DNA from: Lachnospiraceae bacterium
Lineage (GTDB): Bacteria; Bacillota; Clostridia; Lachnospirales; Lachnospiraceae
NCBI GenBank assembly: GCA_022769665.1
Contig: JALEIR010000023.1
Span: forward strand, 1 to 50,672
DNA: 50,672 nucleotides
Direction of reading: 5' to 3'
Position numbers and translations under genes: made by a program. The notes beneath the pieces are model-generated. The model worked only from the letters and a program-made list of their open reading frames with translations. It was not told the DNA's origin and made no database searches. Shown here in pieces: positions 1 through 8,559 of this stretch. The first letter of the stretch is position 1; each line of letters opens with the position of its first letter.

Positions 1-110
1 CTAGAACAAGGGAACAGATAAGATGTTTCCAATGTTCAGGTAATCGACACCTCGGATTTCTCCGACAGTGCTAAAACAAATTTTATATCTGTTGAAAGGA
101 GATATGACTT

Positions 111-566
111 ATGATGATGATGCCTAGTATTTTTGGAGAAAACTTGTTTGATGATTTTATGGAGGATTTTGCATTCCCCGCATTTTCCGATATTGATAAG
201 AAACTGTACGGAAAACATGCGAACAATCTGATGAAGACAGATGTGAAGGAAACAGATACCGGTTATGAGGTTGACATTGATTTGCCCGGATTTAAGAAGG
301 ATGAAATCACAATGCGGCTGGAGGATGGCTATCTGACCATCAATGCGGCAAAGGGACTTGACAAGGAAGAGAAGAACGAGAAAGGTAAGTTTGTCAGACG
401 TGAACGTTATGCCGGAAACTTAAGCCGTAGCTTCTATGTTGGTGAAAATGTTAAGGAGGAAGATATACATCCTAAGTATGAGAACGGTATCCTGTCCTTC
501 CGGGTACCGAAGGAAGATCAAAAGGCAGTAGAAGAAAAGAAACATTACATCTCCATTGAGGGATAA
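111..566 (+). CDS. Small heat-shock protein, Hsp20/alpha-crystallin family
   Basis: ATP-independent holdase that binds unfolding proteins in the cytoplasm. The 151-residue product has an acidic N-terminal arm, an alpha-crystallin domain at about residues 42-140 (including YEVDIDLPGFKKDEI and the strand ending NGILSFRVPK) and a C-terminal I-x-I-type motif (YISIEG) used for oligomer contacts. Length is typical. The first ATG of a run of four is preceded by GAAAGGAG with 9-base spacing; the other three in-frame ATGs cannot be excluded. A terminator follows, and a DnaJ-type gene comes next, which suits a stress role. No complete CIRCE or CtsR site is visible in the 110 bases upstream, although the upstream region may be cut by the window edge. 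Confidence 0.93.
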   Translation: MMMMPSIFGENLFDDFMEDFAFPAFSDIDKKLYGKHANNLMKTDVKETDTGYEVDIDLPGFKKDEITMRLEDGYLTINAAKGLDKEEKNEKGKFVRRERYAGNLSRSFYVGENVKEEDIHPKYENGILSFRVPKEDQKAVEEKKHYISIEG

Positions 567-588
567 TGCTTCATGATAGGTTAGGAAG

Positions 589-623
589 ATACCCCACGGG
601 CAAATCCCTGTGGGGTATTTTCT
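589..623 (+). terminator. Intrinsic terminator after hsp20
   Basis: ATACCCCACGGG pairs with CCCTGTGGGGTAT (one bulged T) and is followed by TTTTCTT. It lies 23 bases after the hsp20 stop and 37 bases before the next start, so the DnaJ-type gene is either read through or has a promoter not recognised here. Confidence 0.85.
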
Positions 624-659
624 TATACAGCAAAGGTGCAGGGAAAGAGAGGATAGTTT

Positions 660-1604
660 ATGGAGACAAAGAGAGATTATTATGAAATTCTTGGCGTAGC
701 ACGGGATGCAGATGACAATACCATAAAGAGAGCATATCGAAAGCTTGCGAAGAAATATCATCCTGACACCAATGTGGGAAACAAACAGGCAGAGGAAAAA
801 TTTAAAGAAGTGACAGAGGCCTACGATATTCTCAGCGATCCGGAGAAGAGAAAGATGTATGACCGTTTCGGACACGGAGCATTTGACGGCAGCGCTGCAG
901 GCAGTTCAGATTCGTATCAGGATGCTTATGGTTTTGGCGGAACGGGTACCCATGAATACCATTTTGAAGGCGGCGACATGGATGATATTCTGAAGAACTT
1001 TTTCGGCGGAGGTTTCGGAGAAAGTTACAGAAGTGGTTTTTCCGATCATTTTTTCAGGGACGGTTCGGATTTACAGGCTGAGATTAATATCAGCTTTGAT
1101 GAGGCGGTATTCGGATGTGAAAAAACTGTTCAGCTTGCAGATGCAAGCGGCCGGACCAAATCGCTGAAGGTTCGTATTCCGGCAGGTATTGATACCGGAA
1201 AGAGCATACGGCTGCGGGAAACAGGAATGCCCGGCAGCAGGGGTGGTAAAGCCGGAGATTTGCTGTTGAAAGTCAATGTGGGTAGCAAACCCGGGTTTGA
1301 ACGGCGTGATATGGATATTTATACAACGGTGGAGGTACCCTTTACTACAGCGGTATTCGGCGGTGAGGCGACAGTGCAGACTCTTTACGGAACTGTTGTT
1401 TGTAAGATTAAAGAAGGAACGCAATCCGGCACGAAAATCCGGTTGAAGGGAAAGGGAGTTGTCTCTATGAAAAATCCCAAGGTTCACGGAGACCAGTATG
1501 TGACAGTACAGATTCAGGTTCCGAAAAACCTGAATGAGGAGGCAAAGAAGAAATTAAAAGAATTCGAGCAGGCATGCAAGGGCGGATATCGGAGTGTAGC
1601 TTAA
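660..1604 (+). CDS. DnaJ-type co-chaperone without zinc finger (CbpA/DjlA-like class)
   Basis: Hsp40 partner that stimulates DnaK ATPase and delivers substrates. The 314-residue protein has an N-terminal J domain (about residues 5-70) with the essential HPD at residues 34-36, a Gly/Phe/Ser-rich stretch (about 75-130), then two beta-sandwich substrate-binding domains. The four CxxCxGxG repeats of true DnaJ are absent, so this is a type II (CbpA-like) Hsp40, not the main DnaJ, which is normally beside dnaK. AGAGAGGA precedes the ATG with 6-base spacing. Its place after hsp20 suggests an accessory holdase/co-chaperone pair. Confidence 0.9.
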   Translation: METKRDYYEILGVARDADDNTIKRAYRKLAKKYHPDTNVGNKQAEEKFKEVTEAYDILSDPEKRKMYDRFGHGAFDGSAAGSSDSYQDAYGFGGTGTHEYHFEGGDMDDILKNFFGGGFGESYRSGFSDHFFRDGSDLQAEINISFDEAVFGCEKTVQLADASGRTKSLKVRIPAGIDTGKSIRLRETGMPGSRGGKAGDLLLKVNVGSKPGFERRDMDIYTTVEVPFTTAVFGGEATVQTLYGTVVCKIKEGTQSGTKIRLKGKGVVSMKNPKVHGDQYVTVQIQVPKNLNEEAKKKLKEFEQACKGGYRSVA

Positions 1605-1610
1605 AAAGTA

Positions 1611-1640
1611 TTGTTAATCTGTGTAAAAAAATGCTATATT
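1611..1640 (+). promoter_or_regulatory. Predicted sigma-A promoter of the ABC exporter gene
   Basis: TTGTTA and TATATT separated by 18 bases in an AT-rich gap of 61 bases; the start codon lies 26 bases past the -10. Confidence 0.55.
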
Positions 1641-1665
1641 ATTAAATAAAAAAGGAAAAACACAG

Positions 1666-3426
1666 ATGAAAGAGAAAAAGTACACATCGGGACAATTGAT
1701 AAAAAGGTTTCTGCCCTATTACAAAAGACATGTCAGGGTGCTCTGTATGGATTTGTTCTGTGCGGCCCTGACAACAATTTGTGAAATTGTGCTGCCCCTG
1801 ATTGTCCGTTATATTACCAATCAGGCAACGCAGAATATTGCTCTGTTGACAGTGGGAGTGATTGCAAAACTGGGTGTTTTATATCTGGTATTGAGACTGA
1901 TAGACGCGGCAGCCTACTATTACATGGCATACACGGGTCATGTGATGGGGGTGGATATGGAGACGGATATGCGGCGGGATGCCTATGCCCATCTTCAGAA
2001 GCTGTCGGATACCTATTATAACAACACGAAAGTCGGACAGATTATGGGCCGAATTACCAATGACCTGTTTGATGTCACCGAGTTTGCCCACCACTGCCCG
2101 GAGGAATTTTTCATTGCAGCAATAAAGGGTGTGGCATCCTTTATTATACTTTGTTCCATCAATGTTCCGCTTACATTGATTATTTTCTGTATCATTCCCT
2201 TCATGATTGGAATCTGCGGAAGGATTAATCTGAAGCTGAGAGCACTGTTCAGACAACAGCGCGTTCAGATAGGTGAATTGAATGCAAGAATCGAGGACAG
2301 CCTTCTGGGGCAGAAGGTGGTAAAAGCCTTTGCCAATGAAGATATTGAAAATCAGAAGTTTGAAGAAGATAATCAGAAGTTCTATCATATTAAAAAACGC
2401 GGTTATCGGTATATGGGACTTTTTCAATGCTCCACCAGAATGTTCGACGGACTGATGTATCTGGCGACTGTGGTGGCGGGCGGCATGTTTGTGGTATACG
2501 GATCCATTCATCCCAGCGATTTGGTGGCGTATATCATGTATGTCACCACCTTTATCGCCACCATCCGCCGAATTATAGAATTTGCGGAACAGTTCCAGAG
2601 AGGCATGACGGGAATCGAGCGTTTTCTGGAAATTATGGATACGGATATTGATATTTTTGACGAACCTGACGCGGTGCCCTTGGAAGACACAAAGGGGAAC
2701 ATTGTGTTTGAAAATGTGAGCTTTGAGTATCCGGATGACCATAATCAGGTGTTCCGTCATCTGAACCTGAATATCCGGCCCGGGGAAAAAGTGGCTCTGG
2801 TAGGTCCCTCCGGCGGAGGAAAGACCACTCTCTGCAATCTGATTCCCAGATTTTATGATGTGACGGAAGGAAACATTTATATTGACGGGAAAAATATCAA
2901 AGGGCTGACTTTAAAGAGCCTGCGCCGAAGCATCGGTGTGGTACAGCAGGATGTGTATCTGTTTTCCGGCACGGTATTTGAAAACATTGTCTACGGTAAG
3001 GTGAACGCTACCATGGAGGAAGTGGTGGAGGCGGCAAAGCGGGCCGGAGCCCACGAGTTTATCATGGAATTGAAGGATGGCTATAACACCTACATCGGGG
3101 AGAGAGGAGTAAAACTCTCCGGGGGACAGAAGCAGCGCATCAGCATTGCCAGAGTGTTTCTGAAAGATGCCCCCATAATCATTCTGGATGAAGCTACCTC
3201 TGCCCTGGACAACGAGAGTGAATACGCCGTGGCAAAATCTCTTGCGGCACTGTCTGAGGGAAGAACCACGCTCACAGTAGCTCATCGTCTTTCCACTATC
3301 CGCAATGCAGACAGGATTATGGTGCTGACGGAGGAGGGAATTACGGAGGAAGGAAACCATGAACAGCTGATGGAGAAGAAGGGCATTTATTATAATCTGT
3401 ATCAGATGGCAAACGAGTTAAAGTAG
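1666..3426 (+). CDS. ABC transporter, fused permease and ATPase (exporter type)
   Basis: Half-size ABC exporter of 586 residues that would work as a homodimer or heterodimer in the cytoplasmic membrane. The first ~320 residues form a six-helix exporter membrane domain; the ATPase domain follows. Walker A is GPSGGGKTT at residues 380-388, the signature LSGGQ at 484-488, Walker B ILDE at 506-509 and the switch histidine is H540 (VAHRLST). All catalytic motifs are intact. No second half-transporter lies nearby, so it is probably a homodimer. The substrate cannot be read from sequence; lipid, peptide or drug export are all possible. It has its own candidate promoter and sits alone between unrelated genes. 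Confidence 0.93.
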   Translation: MKEKKYTSGQLIKRFLPYYKRHVRVLCMDLFCAALTTICEIVLPLIVRYITNQATQNIALLTVGVIAKLGVLYLVLRLIDAAAYYYMAYTGHVMGVDMETDMRRDAYAHLQKLSDTYYNNTKVGQIMGRITNDLFDVTEFAHHCPEEFFIAAIKGVASFIILCSINVPLTLIIFCIIPFMIGICGRINLKLRALFRQQRVQIGELNARIEDSLLGQKVVKAFANEDIENQKFEEDNQKFYHIKKRGYRYMGLFQCSTRMFDGLMYLATVVAGGMFVVYGSIHPSDLVAYIMYVTTFIATIRRIIEFAEQFQRGMTGIERFLEIMDTDIDIFDEPDAVPLEDTKGNIVFENVSFEYPDDHNQVFRHLNLNIRPGEKVALVGPSGGGKTTLCNLIPRFYDVTEGNIYIDGKNIKGLTLKSLRRSIGVVQQDVYLFSGTVFENIVYGKVNATMEEVVEAAKRAGAHEFIMELKDGYNTYIGERGVKLSGGQKQRISIARVFLKDAPIIILDEATSALDNESEYAVAKSLAALSEGRTTLTVAHRLSTIRNADRIMVLTEEGITEEGNHEQLMEKKGIYYNLYQMANELK

Positions 3427-3450
3427 AGATTTGGCATTTTGTAGATTTCC

Positions 3451-3479
3451 TTGTAACAAAAAAATAAATATGGTAAAAT
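3451..3479 (+). promoter_or_regulatory. Predicted sigma-A promoter with extended -10
   Basis: TTGTAA and TAAAAT are separated by 17 bases, with TGG directly before the -10 (TGn element). It lies 52 bases upstream of the cytidylate-kinase-like gene. Confidence 0.6.
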
Positions 3480-3530
3480 GGCTTTACTCGGAGAGAGGGG
3501 TCTTTTTCTTCGGGCAGAGGAGGTATTGTT

Positions 3531-4016
3531 ATGAATCTTGTGATTACCATGAGTCGAAGGTATGGAACCGGAGCAAGTATGATTGCGGAGGAGCTTTCCG
3601 AGAAGCTTGGCATACCGGTTTTCGATAAGGCATACATAGAAAACGAGCTTCATGAAAATAATTTTTCCGATGAGGCGGAGGTAATCCGGAATCTTGCCAA
3701 GCAGTCCTGCATTATTCTGGGGAGATGTGCTTCCGAAATTCTAAAGGATCAGCCCAACGTTTTCAATATATATGTCTGCGCGGACAAGGAAGATCGTATT
3801 AAGCGTATTATGAAAAAGGAAAATCTGTCCTACGAGGCGGCAAAGGAGCTGTTGGAGAAGAATGACAGAGAGCGGGCCGCATATTACAACGAGAATACGG
3901 GAAGGCTTTGGGGGGATGTGAACAATTATCATATGATTCTGGATACCTCGGAGTTGGGAGCAGAGAATTGTGCGGACATCCTGATAAAGTATTTTAAGAG
4001 AATAGAGGTTATTTAA
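3531..4016 (+). CDS. Cytidylate kinase-like P-loop protein (short form)
   Basis: The 161-residue protein opens with a nucleotide-binding-like loop (ITMSRRYGTGAS) in the style of the cytidylate-kinase-like family, whose loop typically reads SREYGSGG and lacks the usual Walker lysine. GRCASEILKD and the DREDR-like segment with DRERAAYYN resemble the lid/LID-arginine region of that family. Family members are usually about 200 residues; here the central helical insertion appears shortened. The ATG has AGAGGAGG upstream. It has its own promoter and a strong terminator, so it is monocistronic. Substrate is unknown; true CMP kinase activity is uncertain because the canonical cmk gene product is larger (about 220 residues). 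Confidence 0.75.
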   Translation: MNLVITMSRRYGTGASMIAEELSEKLGIPVFDKAYIENELHENNFSDEAEVIRNLAKQSCIILGRCASEILKDQPNVFNIYVCADKEDRIKRIMKKENLSYEAAKELLEKNDRERAAYYNENTGRLWGDVNNYHMILDTSELGAENCADILIKYFKRIEVI

Positions 4017-4028
4017 TATAAGTGCAAA

Positions 4029-4077
4029 GAGGCAGCGATTTTTGTGGGAAATAGGCAAAAATCGACTGCCTTTTTTG
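4029..4077 (+). terminator. Intrinsic terminator after the kinase-like gene
   Basis: AGGCAGCGATTTTTG pairs with CAAAAATCG-A-CTGCCT (15 pairs, one bulge) and is followed by TTTTTTG. Confidence 0.9.
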
Positions 4078-4098
4078 TAATTTTTGTATATCTTTAAT

Positions 4099-4126
4099 TT
4101 GAAATTCCTTTTAATTGTGTTAAAAT
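4099..4126 (+). promoter_or_regulatory. Predicted promoter of the antiporter operon
   Basis: TTGAAA and TAAAAT separated by 16 bases, with TGT directly before the -10 (extended -10). The mrpE start lies 26 bases downstream. It follows a strong terminator, so it should drive the ten-gene operon. Confidence 0.6.
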
Positions 4127-4152
4127 AAAAAACGTTGAAAAGGAGGTTTGTT

Positions 4153-4611
4153 ATGTATCTTCTGTATTTTCTTTTATGGGTTATTTTTAACGGAAGCTTT
4201 ACACTTGAAATAGGTATCTTCGGGTTGGTTATCGCGGCAGTGGTCTTTGCCTTTACCTGTAAGTTTATGGATTATTCCGTAAAAAAAGAACTGGAAATTT
4301 ATCGAAAAATTTTTTGGGGAATCAAATATATCTTTGTGCTGGTCATTGAGATTGTAAAAGCCAATTTTGGGGTAATTCACATGATTTTAACACAGAAGGA
4401 AGAGGTAGAGCCGGTGCTGGCTACCTTTCATACTGAATTAAAAACACCGGAGGGAAGAGCTTTTCTTGCAAATGCTATTACTTTGACACCCGGCACGATT
4501 ACGGTATCTTTGGAGGACAACCGGTATACGGTGCATTGCCTGGATGAGAGTATGGCAGAAGGCATGAATGAGAGTGTCTTCGTGGATTACATTGAGAAGC
4601 TGGAGAAATAA
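4153..4611 (+). CDS. mrpE: Antiporter subunit E (MnhE/MrpE/MbhA family)
   Basis: First subunit of the membrane cation/proton antiporter. The 152-residue protein has two hydrophobic N-terminal segments (YLLYFLLWVIFNG; a longer one to about residue 40), a third near residues 55-75, and the family's characteristic soluble C-terminal part with TPGTITVSLEDN near residues 115-126. A TTG further upstream in frame (4135) overlaps the ribosome site AAAAGGAGG, so ATG 4153, 6 bases after it, is chosen. First gene after the predicted promoter. In known Mrp complexes, subunit E is required for assembly of the full complex. Confidence 0.92.
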   Translation: MYLLYFLLWVIFNGSFTLEIGIFGLVIAAVVFAFTCKFMDYSVKKELEIYRKIFWGIKYIFVLVIEIVKANFGVIHMILTQKEEVEPVLATFHTELKTPEGRAFLANAITLTPGTITVSLEDNRYTVHCLDESMAEGMNESVFVDYIEKLEK

Positions 4612-4680
4612 GATGGCGGCACATGCAGATTGGTTCGTAAAAGAGAAAAGACTATAAAAGAAAGGCGGGATTGAATCAGA

Positions 4681-5028
4681 ATGGGAAAAGGAATTCAAGG
4701 TCTGGAACAGGCATATCAGATATTATTTGTGGGCATTTTGATTGTCTTGGCAGTACTGGTGGTTTTGTGCCTGGTGCGAGCCATTATCGGTCCCAGAATT
4801 GCAGATCGTGTAGTAGCCGTAAATATGACAGGAACCATGGTTATCGTTATGATAGCGGTTCTGGCATTGATGATGGGAGAAGGGTATCTGGTGGATATCT
4901 GTATTATTTATGCTTTAATCAGCTTTTTGGCGGTCATTGTGTTGACAAAGGTTTATATGGGTGTATACGCGGAGAAGAAGGAAGCTGAGGCGAAAGCACG
5001 GGAGGAAGGACAGAATGGAAGTAATTGA
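4681..5028 (+). CDS. mrpF: Antiporter subunit F (MnhF/MrpF/MbhB family)
   Basis: Small membrane subunit of 115 residues with three transmembrane helices (about 12-35, 48-66, 72-92). The family segment RAIIGPRIADRVVAVN is at about residues 34-49. The C-terminal tail is charged (KKEAEAKAREEGQNG), making it slightly longer than the usual 85-95 residues. AAAGGCGGG lies upstream of the ATG. Its end overlaps the subunit G gene by 14 bases, indicating coupled translation within the operon. Confidence 0.92.
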   Translation: MGKGIQGLEQAYQILFVGILIVLAVLVVLCLVRAIIGPRIADRVVAVNMTGTMVIVMIAVLALMMGEGYLVDICIIYALISFLAVIVLTKVYMGVYAEKKEAEAKAREEGQNGSN

Positions 5029-5389
5029 ATGGGTACGGTTCCTGATAGGAGCCGCGCTGCTGTTGATGGGAATGTCGATTTTTATTATCGAAATGATAGG
5101 TGTTTTCCGATTTAAGTATGTGTTAAACAGGATGCACGCGGCAGCTATGGGAGATACCCTTGGATTGGGGAGCTGCCTGCTGGGGCTGATTGTGCTGAGC
5201 GGCTTGAATTTTACTTCCCTGAAGCTGTTTCTTGTGATTGTATTTTTATGGTTTTCTTCTCCTGTGTCCTCTCATTTGATAGCCAGACTGGAAGTGACCA
5301 CGGATGAAGAGAAGGAAAAGCATTACGGTACATTGTCTTTGGACAAGGCGGAGGACGAAGAAAAAGAAGAACAGGAGGCGAAAGAATGA
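5015..5389 (+). CDS. mrpG: Antiporter subunit G (MnhG/MrpG/MbhC family)
   Basis: A 124-residue membrane subunit with three predicted helices and the family segment FRFKYVLNRMHAAAMGDTLG at about residues 30-49. ATG 5015 is chosen because GGAGGAAGG ends 5 bases before it; an in-frame upstream ATG would lie inside subunit F. The tail after about residue 95 is very acidic and lysine-rich. The start overlaps mrpF by 14 bases and the stop overlaps the next gene by 4 (ATGA), typical of a stoichiometric complex. Confidence 0.92.
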   Translation: MEVIEWVRFLIGAALLLMGMSIFIIEMIGVFRFKYVLNRMHAAAMGDTLGLGSCLLGLIVLSGLNFTSLKLFLVIVFLWFSSPVSSHLIARLEVTTDEEKEKHYGTLSLDKAEDEEKEEQEAKE

Positions 5390-5655
5390 CGATATTTACC
5401 TGTATTTTATTAGGGTTTCTGGTTGTCTGTGCCATTGCAGCCAGTCTGTCTAAAAACCTTTTGAATACCATACTGATTTTTATGTCATACAGCCTGATTA
5501 TGTCGGTTATCTGGATTATGCTGGAGTCTCCGGATTTGGCTATTACCGAAGCTGCGGTGGGAGCCGGTGTGACAACTCTGCTTTTTCTTGTGACCCTGAA
5601 AAAAATCCATGCCATTATCAAAAAGGATGAAGGAGAGGAGGAGAAGCATGAGTAA
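5386..5655 (+). CDS. DUF4040/MbhD-like antiporter subunit (split MrpA C-terminal domain)
   Basis: An 89-residue protein with three helices and the motif SPDLAITEAAVGAG at about residues 48-61, the signature of the DUF4040/MbhD domain. In classical Mrp this domain is part of the large MrpA; in Mbh hydrogenase and archaeal Mrp it is the separate subunit MbhD, as here. The glutamate in ITEAAVG is a conserved membrane acid. Start ATG overlaps the mrpG stop by 4 bases and the 3' end overlaps the next gene by 8. The C-terminal tail is charged. Confidence 0.9.
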   Translation: MTIFTCILLGFLVVCAIAASLSKNLLNTILIFMSYSLIMSVIWIMLESPDLAITEAAVGAGVTTLLFLVTLKKIHAIIKKDEGEEEKHE

Positions 5656-6610
5656 AAAAGTTTCCGATGAACAGTATCAGAAAACCTTCTCTTATAAATT
5701 CAGACAGTGGCTGGACGGGACAAAGGATCCTTTTCTGGGCAATGTGGAGATGAAGAAGCAGGAAAGCTTTCATGAGGATGCGGAGACGATCCGGCAGAGG
5801 GAGGAAGACAAAAAGCATCTGACCGAAAAAGTGTATGATTTGGAGCATAATGCGGAGGTCAGGATTTTCAGGAAAATATACAAAGTGTTTTGTGTGTTGT
5901 TCTGTACTTTTCTGGTGTTAATGCTTTTGGCAGGTGTGTCTTATCTTCCGACTTTTGGGAGTGCGGACAACCCGGCCAACAATGAAGTGGCAGCCCGCTA
6001 TATTGAGAATGGATTACAGGAGACGGGAGCCGTAAACATTGTAACAGGTATGATTTTGGATTACAGGGCATTTGATACCCTGGGAGAGTCCCACGTTCTT
6101 TTTATTGCAACTTGTACAGTGCTTATTTTACTGCGGATTGACAGAAAAGAAGACAAAATAACCTATGAGGCGGATGACCGGACACATGAACCGAAAAATG
6201 ATGTCATTCTGCAGACGGTAGCGCGTATTTTGGTGCCTCCTATTTTGATTTTCGGATGCTATATCATTCTGGCCGGACATCTGGGGCCGGGAGGCGGGTT
6301 TTCCGGCGGAGCGGTAATCGGAGCCGGCTTGATTTTGTATCTGAATGCTTTTGGATTTGCAAAAACAGAGAAATTCTTTACGGCAAAGACCTATCGCCGC
6401 ATGAGTTTTGGCGCGCTGGCATGCTACAGTATTGCAAAAAGTTATTCCTTTTATACAGGTGCCAACCATATTGAAAGTGTTATTCCCTTGGGTACACCCG
6501 GAGCAATTTTGAGCAGCGGATTGATTCTTCTGTTGAATATTTGTGTGGGAATCGTCGTGGCGGGAACTATGTATACCTTTTATTGTATGTTCCGGAAGGG
6601 AGGATATTAA
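5648..6610 (+). CDS. mrpB: Fused MbhE-like and MnhB (MrpB/MbhF) antiporter subunit
   Basis: A 320-residue protein combining two subunits that are separate in Mbh. Residues 1-73 are hydrophilic and charged with no helix. An MbhE-like segment follows (helix at about 78-97; YLPTFGSAD; YIENGLQETGAVNIVTGMI; IATCTVLILL). An MnhB domain occupies about residues 180-318, with LGPGGGFSGGAVIGAGLIL near 213-231 as its signature. ATG 5648 is preceded by GGAGAGGAGGAG; translation upstream of it is not supported. It overlaps the DUF4040 gene by 8 bases. The hydrophilic N-terminal extension is not part of either family as known to me. Confidence 0.88.
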   Translation: MSKKVSDEQYQKTFSYKFRQWLDGTKDPFLGNVEMKKQESFHEDAETIRQREEDKKHLTEKVYDLEHNAEVRIFRKIYKVFCVLFCTFLVLMLLAGVSYLPTFGSADNPANNEVAARYIENGLQETGAVNIVTGMILDYRAFDTLGESHVLFIATCTVLILLRIDRKEDKITYEADDRTHEPKNDVILQTVARILVPPILIFGCYIILAGHLGPGGGFSGGAVIGAGLILYLNAFGFAKTEKFFTAKTYRRMSFGALACYSIAKSYSFYTGANHIESVIPLGTPGAILSSGLILLLNICVGIVVAGTMYTFYCMFRKGGY

Positions 6611-6611
6611 G

Positions 6612-6989
6612 ATGGATTTTTCCAATCTCTTGAACAATTATCCGGAAGCTGTGGCAATGATTCTGTTCGGAATCGGATTTTCCAATCTTTTGCTGCAGAA
6701 AAATCTGATTAAGAAAATTATCGGGCTGAACATTATGGATACGGCCACTTATCTTTTTCTGGCGCTGAAAGGATATGTTGCGGGCAGAAAAGCTCCCGTA
6801 GTGGTGAACGGGGTTCAGAGTGTAGAAGCATATATCAATCCCATACCCAGCGGTCTTGTTCTGACGGGAATCGTGGTTTCCGTGTCTGTTACGGCGTTGA
6901 TGCTGTCTCTGACAATCCGGCTGTACCGCAGATACCATACCCTGGATTTGGATGAGATATCTGCATTGTTGAAAAAGGAGGGTAAGTGA
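6612..6989 (+). CDS. mrpC: Antiporter subunit C (MnhC/MrpC/NuoK-like)
   Basis: A 125-residue, three-helix NuoK-like subunit. FGIGFSNLLLQKNLIKKIIG (about 19-38) and the segment AYINPIPSGLVLTGIVVSVS (about 77-96) match the MrpC/NuoK pattern DPLPQALVLTAIVI. The start follows the previous stop by one base, with GGAAGGGAGG upstream inside the preceding gene. The stop overlaps the next start (TGATG). It should sit between subunit B and the first large channel subunit in the membrane complex. Confidence 0.92.
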   Translation: MDFSNLLNNYPEAVAMILFGIGFSNLLLQKNLIKKIIGLNIMDTATYLFLALKGYVAGRKAPVVVNGVQSVEAYINPIPSGLVLTGIVVSVSVTALMLSLTIRLYRRYHTLDLDEISALLKKEGK

Positions 6990-8518
6990 TGGACTTTGTG
7001 AGAAACTTCCCCTTTATTTCCATTATTTTGTCGCTGTTTTCCGGCCCCCTGTCCTCCATACTAAACGGAAAGTGGGCAAAGAGGTTGAATACTGCGGTGA
7101 TATCCGTCATCGGTATCATGTCCCAAGCAGTTCTGGTCTATGTATTGCATACAGGAGAAGAATTTGTCTATTACATGGGACATTTTCCCGCTCCCTGGGG
7201 AAATGAAATCCGAGTCGGTGTGTTGGAAGCATTTATGGCTGTTTTTTTCTGTGTAATTATGCTGCTTTGTATGATGGGCGGTATCGCAGAGAGACAGAAG
7301 GAAATAGAAGAGACGAAGCAGAATCTTTACTATATCGTGGTAAATCTGTTACTGTGTTCCCTACTGGCATTGATTTATACAAACGATCTGTTTACGGCAT
7401 ATGTATTTGTGGAAATTAACACAATTTCTGCCTGCGGTCTGATAATGATTAAGCAGAACGGAAGAACCATTGAGGCAGCTACCCGTTATATGATTATGAG
7501 TCTGCTGGGTTCCGGAATGCTGCTTCTGGGCATCTGTTTTTTGTATGATTTGACGGGACAACTGTTGATGAGCAATATCAAGGAGCAGGTACAGTTGTTG
7601 GCGGTTTCCGGACAGTATCATATTCCTCTGGTGGTATCTCTTGGTCTGATGTCTGTGGGACTTGCCATTAAGAGTGCCCTTTATCCCTTTCATGCCTGGC
7701 TGCCGGATGCTTACGGTTATTCTACCTTGTCTTCTGCGGCAATTTTGTCCTCTCTGGTTTCCAAGGGATATATCTTTTTGCTGGTAAAGATTTTCTACCG
7801 GGTAATCGGATTTGATGTGGTTTGTGACAGTAAGGTAATCAATGTACTGTTTGTATTTGGTATTATCGGTATGATTATGGGTTCTGTCAGCGCAATCAAG
7901 GAAAAGGATATTCGAAGGATGATTGCTTTTTCCTCTGTAGCGCAGATTGGTTATATCTATATGGGCTTTGGACTGGGAACAGAGGTTGCGGTGGTGGCAA
8001 GTGTTTACCATATTCTGTCCCATGCGGCTACAAAGTCCCTGCTTTTTGTTGCAGCCTCCGGCCTCACGGATGCTTCCGGCGGCAGCAGGCATTTCCGGGA
8101 TTTGACCGGAGCGGGATATCGGAACAAGCTGGCGGGAGTCGCTTTCACCGTGGGAGCACTTTCTATGGTAGGTATTCCTATGTTCTCCGGCTTTATCTCC
8201 AAGCTGCTCTTTGCCCAGGCAGCCATGGGTCATACGCATAAGATGCTGCCCACGCTGATTGCGTTGGCCATCAGTACCGTGTTGAATGCCGTTTATTTTA
8301 TGAAGACAGTTATCCGAATTTATACGCCGGTACCGAAAAATCCGGATGAGGCTACGGTAAATGTGTTGCCTACTACAGAGTGCAGAAATATCTCTGCAAA
8401 GGAGCAGCCGGTGAAATCCGTGGCGTTGTTTCTATTTATTGTCCTGAATTTGATCCTGGGTCTCAACTCCGAACCCATCATACGATTGCTCGAAATCGGA
8501 ATAAATATGTTTGGATGA
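6989..8518 (+). CDS. mrpD: Antiporter-like channel subunit 1 (MrpD/MbhH/NuoN-like)
   Basis: A 509-residue, ~14-helix proton-conducting subunit. Glu142 (VFVEI) and Lys228 (AIKSALYPFHAWLPDA) form the conserved ion-pair/channel positions of helices 5 and 7; SLVSKGY supplies a helix-8 lysine; SHAATKSLLF and GFISKLLF carry the later conserved charges. It lies right after subunit C, the position of MrpD/MbhH. ATG 6989 is 6 bases after AAAAAGGAGG; an in-frame GTG three bases earlier is too close to that site. This is the closest of the four to MrpD by position, but assigning orthology among the four needs alignment. Confidence 0.88.
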   Translation: MDFVRNFPFISIILSLFSGPLSSILNGKWAKRLNTAVISVIGIMSQAVLVYVLHTGEEFVYYMGHFPAPWGNEIRVGVLEAFMAVFFCVIMLLCMMGGIAERQKEIEETKQNLYYIVVNLLLCSLLALIYTNDLFTAYVFVEINTISACGLIMIKQNGRTIEAATRYMIMSLLGSGMLLLGICFLYDLTGQLLMSNIKEQVQLLAVSGQYHIPLVVSLGLMSVGLAIKSALYPFHAWLPDAYGYSTLSSAAILSSLVSKGYIFLLVKIFYRVIGFDVVCDSKVINVLFVFGIIGMIMGSVSAIKEKDIRRMIAFSSVAQIGYIYMGFGLGTEVAVVASVYHILSHAATKSLLFVAASGLTDASGGSRHFRDLTGAGYRNKLAGVAFTVGALSMVGIPMFSGFISKLLFAQAAMGHTHKMLPTLIALAISTVLNAVYFMKTVIRIYTPVPKNPDEATVNVLPTTECRNISAKEQPVKSVALFLFIVLNLILGLNSEPIIRLLEIGINMFG

Positions 8519-8559
8519 TACAGAAAAGGTGAAAGTTGTTTACAGAAAGAAGGTTTACG

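Noticed and set aside
61..80. AGTGCTAA resembling the right half of a CIRCE (HrcA) element before hsp20
   Set aside because: The expected left half TTAGCACTC nine bases upstream is absent, so it is not a CIRCE element.
1879..2760. Minus-strand open frame of 293 codons opposite the ABC exporter
   Set aside because: No domain or ribosome site; the sense frame has all ABC motifs.
4135..4152. TTG start for the subunit E gene giving six extra residues
   Set aside because: Those codons are the ribosome site AAAAGGAGG itself; ATG 4153 follows at correct spacing.
7361..8239. Minus-strand open frame of 292 codons inside antiporter subunit 1
   Set aside because: Antisense shadow of a motif-complete NuoN-like gene, with no ribosome site or domain.
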